Shown piece after piece: positions 6,113-8,407 of a stretch of 8,407 bases of DNA; position 1 is the stretch's first letter, and each line of letters begins with the position of its first letter. Origin of the DNA: Spirochaetales bacterium (GTDB taxonomy: Bacteria; Spirochaetota; Spirochaetia; JABMQR01); NCBI GenBank assembly GCA_023139255.1, contig JAGLNY010000180.1, forward strand, positions 1 to 8,407, given 5' to 3'. The notes beneath the pieces were generated by a model. The model was not told the DNA's origin. It saw only the letters and a program-made list of their open reading frames with translations, and made no database searches. A program made the translations under genes and the position numbers.

Positions 6113-6698
6113 CAGGGTGCCGTCCTTCTTCCTTCCTGCCTATGATCCCATTGTACCATCGGGATTTCCCGGTAAAAACATTTGCAAATATCCCCAGAAA
6201 GATGGAAGTAATAAATCCCATTAAAAGAAACGGGGGAGCAATCATCCAGATACTGCTGCCGAACAGTATAAAATGTGCCAGCAGCAACTGAACAATATTA
6301 CTGACAATCGCTCCTGCAATACTTATTCCGATATATGAGGTAAATCTACCAAGCAATGTATATACTGCATACATTACCAGCATACTTGCCAGCGATCCGC
6401 CCGCTGAGAACAGGAAAATATAGGAAAAAAGCGTGCCGTTCACAAGACCCTGACCCACTATTTTCAGAAGTGTAAGCAGGAGCAGCTCAGGCAGGGAGAA
6501 AAGGGAGAGACCGATTATAATCGGGAGATTAGCCAGCCCTATCCGCATAAAAGGAACCGGTTTGGGAATCATATACTCAACTGTTGAGAGAAACAGGGAA
6601 AAAGCTGCCAAAATTGCAATATGTGTAATGATTGATTGAGTACGTTTTGTTTTCAACCCGGTACTACCGATCCCTGCTGTATTATCAGAAAACAACAT
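6105..6698 (-). CDS. Gx transporter family membrane protein (heptaprenyl diphosphate synthase component I-like; EetB-type)
   Basis: A 197-residue membrane protein with about five to six helices, of the family called heptaprenyl diphosphate synthase component I or Gx transporter. This family is related to ECF substrate-binding S components, and its real substrate is not settled. Recognisable blocks are EYMIPKPVPFMRIGLANLP (41-59), GQGLVNGTLFS (82-92), SAGGSLASMLVM (98-109) and GAIVSNIVQL (129-138). I chose the ATG at 6698 because the strong AGGAGG ends six bases before it. An ATG at 6701 would be only three bases away, and an in-frame TTG at 6704 directly abuts the ribosome-binding site. It overlaps the upstream NusG-II gene by 14 bp and the downstream EcfT-like gene by 8 bp, so the three are surely translated from one message. 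No HepS/prenyl synthase partner lies nearby, which argues against the old enzyme-subunit name. In Listeria, as I recall, EetB belongs to this family. Confidence 0.85.
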   Translation of the reverse strand: MLFSDNTAGIGSTGLKTKRTQSIITHIAILAAFSLFLSTVEYMIPKPVPFMRIGLANLPIIIGLSLFSLPELLLLTLLKIVGQGLVNGTLFSYIFLFSAGGSLASMLVMYAVYTLLGRFTSYIGISIAGAIVSNIVQLLLAHFILFGSSIWMIAPPFLLMGFITSIFLGIFANVFTGKSRWYNGIIGRKEEGRHPDE

Positions 6699-7062
6699 CA
6701 TCAACCTCCTCTTTCCCCGTATCTACCACGCCTTCGATACTGATAAATACCCGGTTCGGCAAGCATACGATCCATTGACCAGGTCTCCTAATCTTCCCGG
6801 CTGCAACACAAATCTTACTATTACAGGGAGAGTCTTCCACAAAAACCTCACCGTCGTGAATATGAATCTCCGTATCCCCCAGCGGACCGGGTATAAATAG
6901 TATCCTGTCTTCATCAAGGGTATACCGCCAGCTCTCTTCATCGACCCGGACCAGCAATTCAGCTGAGTCCGAAGGGCTGCTATAGGTCTGCACAAAGAGA
7001 AATGTTATAAGTATAGCGGAAATGAGAATGATAACTGCATCAACAGGTTTAATCTTTATCAT
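6685..7062 (-). CDS. NusG domain II-containing membrane-anchored protein (EetA-type)
   Basis: A 125-residue protein with one N-terminal membrane helix (about 7-24) and an extracytoplasmic NusG-II-like beta domain. The hallmark is the C-terminal cysteine pattern: C80 and C85 in SPCNSKICVAAG, then C100 in WIVCLPNRV. These cysteines might form a disulfide or hold a ligand; their role is not established. Despite its name the domain has no sign of a transcription role here. A small protein with an anchor, encoded directly before a Gx transporter gene, is a recurring arrangement in Firmicutes and other anaerobes, and EetA of the Listeria electron-transfer locus is, as I recall, of this type. The ATG lies 78 bases after the previous gene, without a clear Shine-Dalgarno sequence but with the membrane helix starting immediately. 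Its end overlaps the Gx gene, and the ribosome-binding site of the latter lies inside its last codons. Confidence 0.82.
   Translation of the reverse strand: MIKIKPVDAVIILISAILITFLFVQTYSSPSDSAELLVRVDEESWRYTLDEDRILFIPGPLGDTEIHIHDGEVFVEDSPCNSKICVAAGKIRRPGQWIVCLPNRVFISIEGVVDTGKEEVDDVVF
6705..6713 (-). promoter_or_regulatory. Strong Shine-Dalgarno site deciding the Gx transporter start
   Basis: AAGAGGAGG on the minus strand ends at 6705, inside the last codons of the NusG-II gene. It gives a six-base gap to the ATG at 6698, three to the ATG at 6701 and zero to the TTG at 6704. This favours 6698, then 6701, and rules out the TTG as the main start. Confidence 0.75.
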
Positions 7063-7140
7063 TGCTGAATCACAGTATCAGCAGCCTGTGAAAAAGTCAA
7101 ATCACCAAATGAAAGCTCAGAAAGCCCAGGGGTCTATACA
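7063..7140 (-). promoter_or_regulatory. Intergenic gap before the NusG-II gene: dyad and weak promoter candidate
   Basis: This 78-base gap is the only sizeable space in the minus-strand series from oppF to the EcfT-like gene. TGCTGA (7063-7068) and TCAGCA (7078-7083) form a perfect dyad with a 9-base centre directly before the NusG-II ATG. On the minus strand TTGACT (7100-7095) is a good -35 box, but the -10 at 17 bases, TACTGT (7077-7072), matches only 3 of 6 and would start transcription almost at the ATG. A separate promoter for the NusG-II/Gx/EcfT-like trio is possible but not shown. I see no hairpin followed by a T-run, so no evident terminator. Confidence 0.25.
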
Positions 7141-7719
7141 CTAATGCGTCTTTGAACGAGTAACCCCTACGCCCAGAAACAGGCTCAAAACCTGGATCGT
7201 GTTCTCCAGGTCCTCGGTAAAAGTACTTTCCTGAAGCAGAAACTTATGATCAAGCGTCTCTGCGTAAAGACGAAAAAGATGAGACCTGTTCTCAAAAAAA
7301 CCGAACGGGTTAATCCGGCTTCGTCCGTCATGATTTTTTTTCCTTCTGCTTCTCATAAATTCAAGGTCAGCAAACTGCAGGCAGCTTATCTCAGACAAAT
7401 TGGACAACAGAATTGTCTGTGAAATCAGTAAAGTAAATAGATATATTTTCCGGGAAAAAGTATTATTGGTTTTGTCAAAACGAAGGACTTTATTATACCC
7501 GGCAGCGGCAGCAGAGCCCACTATAAAAAACAGTATTAATAGCGTCCCGATTATCCTGTTCCCTTGAAAGTCCTGTCCCGGGTCGAAACCAAAGACTGCG
7601 GCAGTAACAAGAAGGAAACATATAACACCATAAAGAATCCTCCTGTGAGGGGAGGCAGAAATCACCACTGCTTCATGATTGATGATTTTAACTTTTGTCG
7701 CAGATTTAAATGGGGTCAT
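7141..7719 (-). CDS. Uncharacterised protein with two membrane helices and a C-terminal domain
   Basis: I do not recognise this 192-residue protein with certainty. Two hydrophobic helices lie at about 28-45 and 54-74 as a hairpin, so both termini should be cytoplasmic. The following region (about 76-180) has an alternating polar/hydrophobic pattern (VLRFDKTNNTFSRK, later HLFRLYAE, then a terminal helix LENTIQVLSLFLGVGV) interrupted by a basic insertion at 123-135. This two-helix plus beta-rich plus terminal-helix layout resembles bacterial PH-like membrane proteins, but that is a pattern guess. The start codon overlaps the oppF stop as ATGA, so translation is coupled to the peptide transporter ATPase. 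A link to that transporter, or to the NusG-II/Gx genes 78 bases downstream, is possible. No enzyme motif is visible. Confidence 0.8.
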   Translation of the reverse strand: MTPFKSATKVKIINHEAVVISASPHRRILYGVICFLLVTAAVFGFDPGQDFQGNRIIGTLLILFFIVGSAAAAGYNKVLRFDKTNNTFSRKIYLFTLLISQTILLSNLSEISCLQFADLEFMRSRRKKNHDGRSRINPFGFFENRSHLFRLYAETLDHKFLLQESTFTEDLENTIQVLSLFLGVGVTRSKTH

Positions 7720-8407
7720 TGGGTATTAAACCCTAATGGGTTATGGCACGCAAAAAAATGATTGTCATTATTGTCGGTAAATTCAGGCCTCTGCCCTGAA
7801 CAAATTTTCGTAGCCTTTGGACATCTCGGGTGAAAAGTGCATCCTGAAGGAGAGTTAACTGGAGACGGCACATCTCCTTTCAGTATAGTACCTTTAAAGG
7901 GGATTTCCGGGTCAGCAACCGGGACAGAGGAAAGAAGCGACTCTGTGTATGGATGCTGGGGCTCGCTGTAAACTTTTTCGGCATCCGCAAGTTCTACCAA
8001 TCTGCCGAGATACATTACCCCTACTTTATCTGAGATGTACTGCACAACACTTAAATCATGGGCAATAAATACGTAGGTCAGGTTCAGCTCTTCCTGCAGG
8101 TCGATCAGGAGATTAAGTACCTGTGCCTGGATAGAGACATCAAGGGCTGATACAGGTTCATCACAGATAATAAGGGAAGGATCCAGGGCAAGTGCCCTTG
8201 CTATACCGATTCTCTGCCGCTGACCACCTGAAAATTCATGAGGATAACGTCTCTCGGCATTTGAGGGCAGGCCGACTATTCCCAGCAGTTCCCGGACCTT
8301 TTTATCAACTTCACCGGATTTCCAGAGCTTAAATTCCATAGGGCCTTCTGAAATCAGGTCCTTAACAAGCATTCTGGGATTTAATGATGCCCACGGGTCC
8401 TGAAAAA
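7716..8407 (-). CDS. oppF: Oligopeptide/dipeptide ABC transporter ATP-binding protein (OppF/DppF-type), 5' end cut by window
   Basis: This is the C-terminal 229 residues of an ATPase that powers peptide uptake with OppBC/DppBC-type permeases at the cytoplasmic membrane. The frame stays open past the ATG at 8372 to the window edge, and those 11 extra codons read FQDPWASLNPR, the family's Q-loop. That ATG is therefore internal and the true start, with Walker A, lies beyond 8407. Visible here are signature FSGGQ (58-62 of the fragment), Walker B IICDE (79-83), H-loop H116, and the C-terminal oligopeptide domain with HPYTESLL and GCTFHPRCP. Four cysteines (C189, C195, C202, C220) match the pattern reported to hold a [4Fe-4S] cluster in some Dpp/Opp ATPases. 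Partner genes should lie to the right of the window. The stop overlaps the next gene as ATGA. OppD versus OppF cannot be settled fully from this half; the W-A-S-L-N-P-R form favours OppF. Confidence 0.93.
   Translation of the reverse strand, partial: FQDPWASLNPRMLVKDLISEGPMEFKLWKSGEVDKKVRELLGIVGLPSNAERRYPHEFSGGQRQRIGIARALALDPSLIICDEPVSALDVSIQAQVLNLLIDLQEELNLTYVFIAHDLSVVQYISDKVGVMYLGRLVELADAEKVYSEPQHPYTESLLSSVPVADPEIPFKGTILKGDVPSPVNSPSGCTFHPRCPKATKICSGQRPEFTDNNDNHFFACHNPLGFNTQ

Noticed and set aside
5838..6224. 128-codon plus-strand open frame
   Set aside because: Antisense across the EcfT-like/Gx gene junction, with composition explained by the sense genes.
6723..6995. 90-codon minus-strand open frame
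   Set aside because: Alternate frame inside the NusG-II gene, which has the characteristic Cys pattern and a membrane anchor; the alternate product shows nothing.
7109..7126. Direct repeat GAAAGCTCA / GAAAGCCCA between genes
   Set aside because: Short, imperfect and two copies only; no flanking element or partner repeat to suggest an attachment or mobile site.
8370..8372. ATG at 8372 as the start of the ATPase gene
   Set aside because: The frame continues upstream to the window edge with the family's Q-loop residues, so this methionine is internal.

Overview
This is a dense bacterial chromosomal segment of moderate, slightly AT-rich composition (judged by eye). It has seven complete protein genes and two genes cut by the window edges. 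Intergenic space is minimal and four of the junctions between neighbouring genes are overlaps. I see no rRNA, tRNA, CRISPR array, insertion sequence or phage gene, and no gene-free stretch longer than about 140 bases. The gene set (a periplasmic ApbE with a Sec signal, NusG-II and Gx-transporter membrane proteins, an Opp/Dpp transporter) suggests an anaerobic or fermentative bacterium. A spirochaete is my best guess, but this is inference from gene content only.

Left block (1-4267, all minus strand): a DEAD-box RNA helicase with a long basic tail, then an ABC exporter whose ATG overlaps the helicase stop (ATGA), then a PlsC-type acyltransferase 21 bases further on and cut by the left edge. 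This looks like one operon transcribed leftward from a promoter just before the helicase. The helicase tail carries a 12-bp tandem repeat encoding Arg-Glu-Asn-Thr units and two A-AAA-AAG heptamers near its end.

Centre (4268-4404) is a 137-bp divergent promoter region. It drives the helicase operon leftward and apbE rightward, and holds two small dyads.

Right block: apbE (plus) converges on, and overlaps by 32 bp, the last gene of a minus-strand series. In transcription order that series is an OppF-type ATPase (cut by the right edge), a two-membrane-segment protein of unknown function, a NusG-domain-II membrane protein, a Gx-transporter (EcfS-like) protein and an EcfT-like membrane protein. 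The last four, leaving out the unknown protein and adding ApbE, match the types of EetA, EetB, FmnA and FmnB of the Listeria flavin-based extracellular electron transfer locus. The most interesting reading of the window is therefore a compact flavin-export and protein-flavinylation module, without the NADH dehydrogenase, quinone-synthesis or PplA genes of the Gram-positive locus in view.
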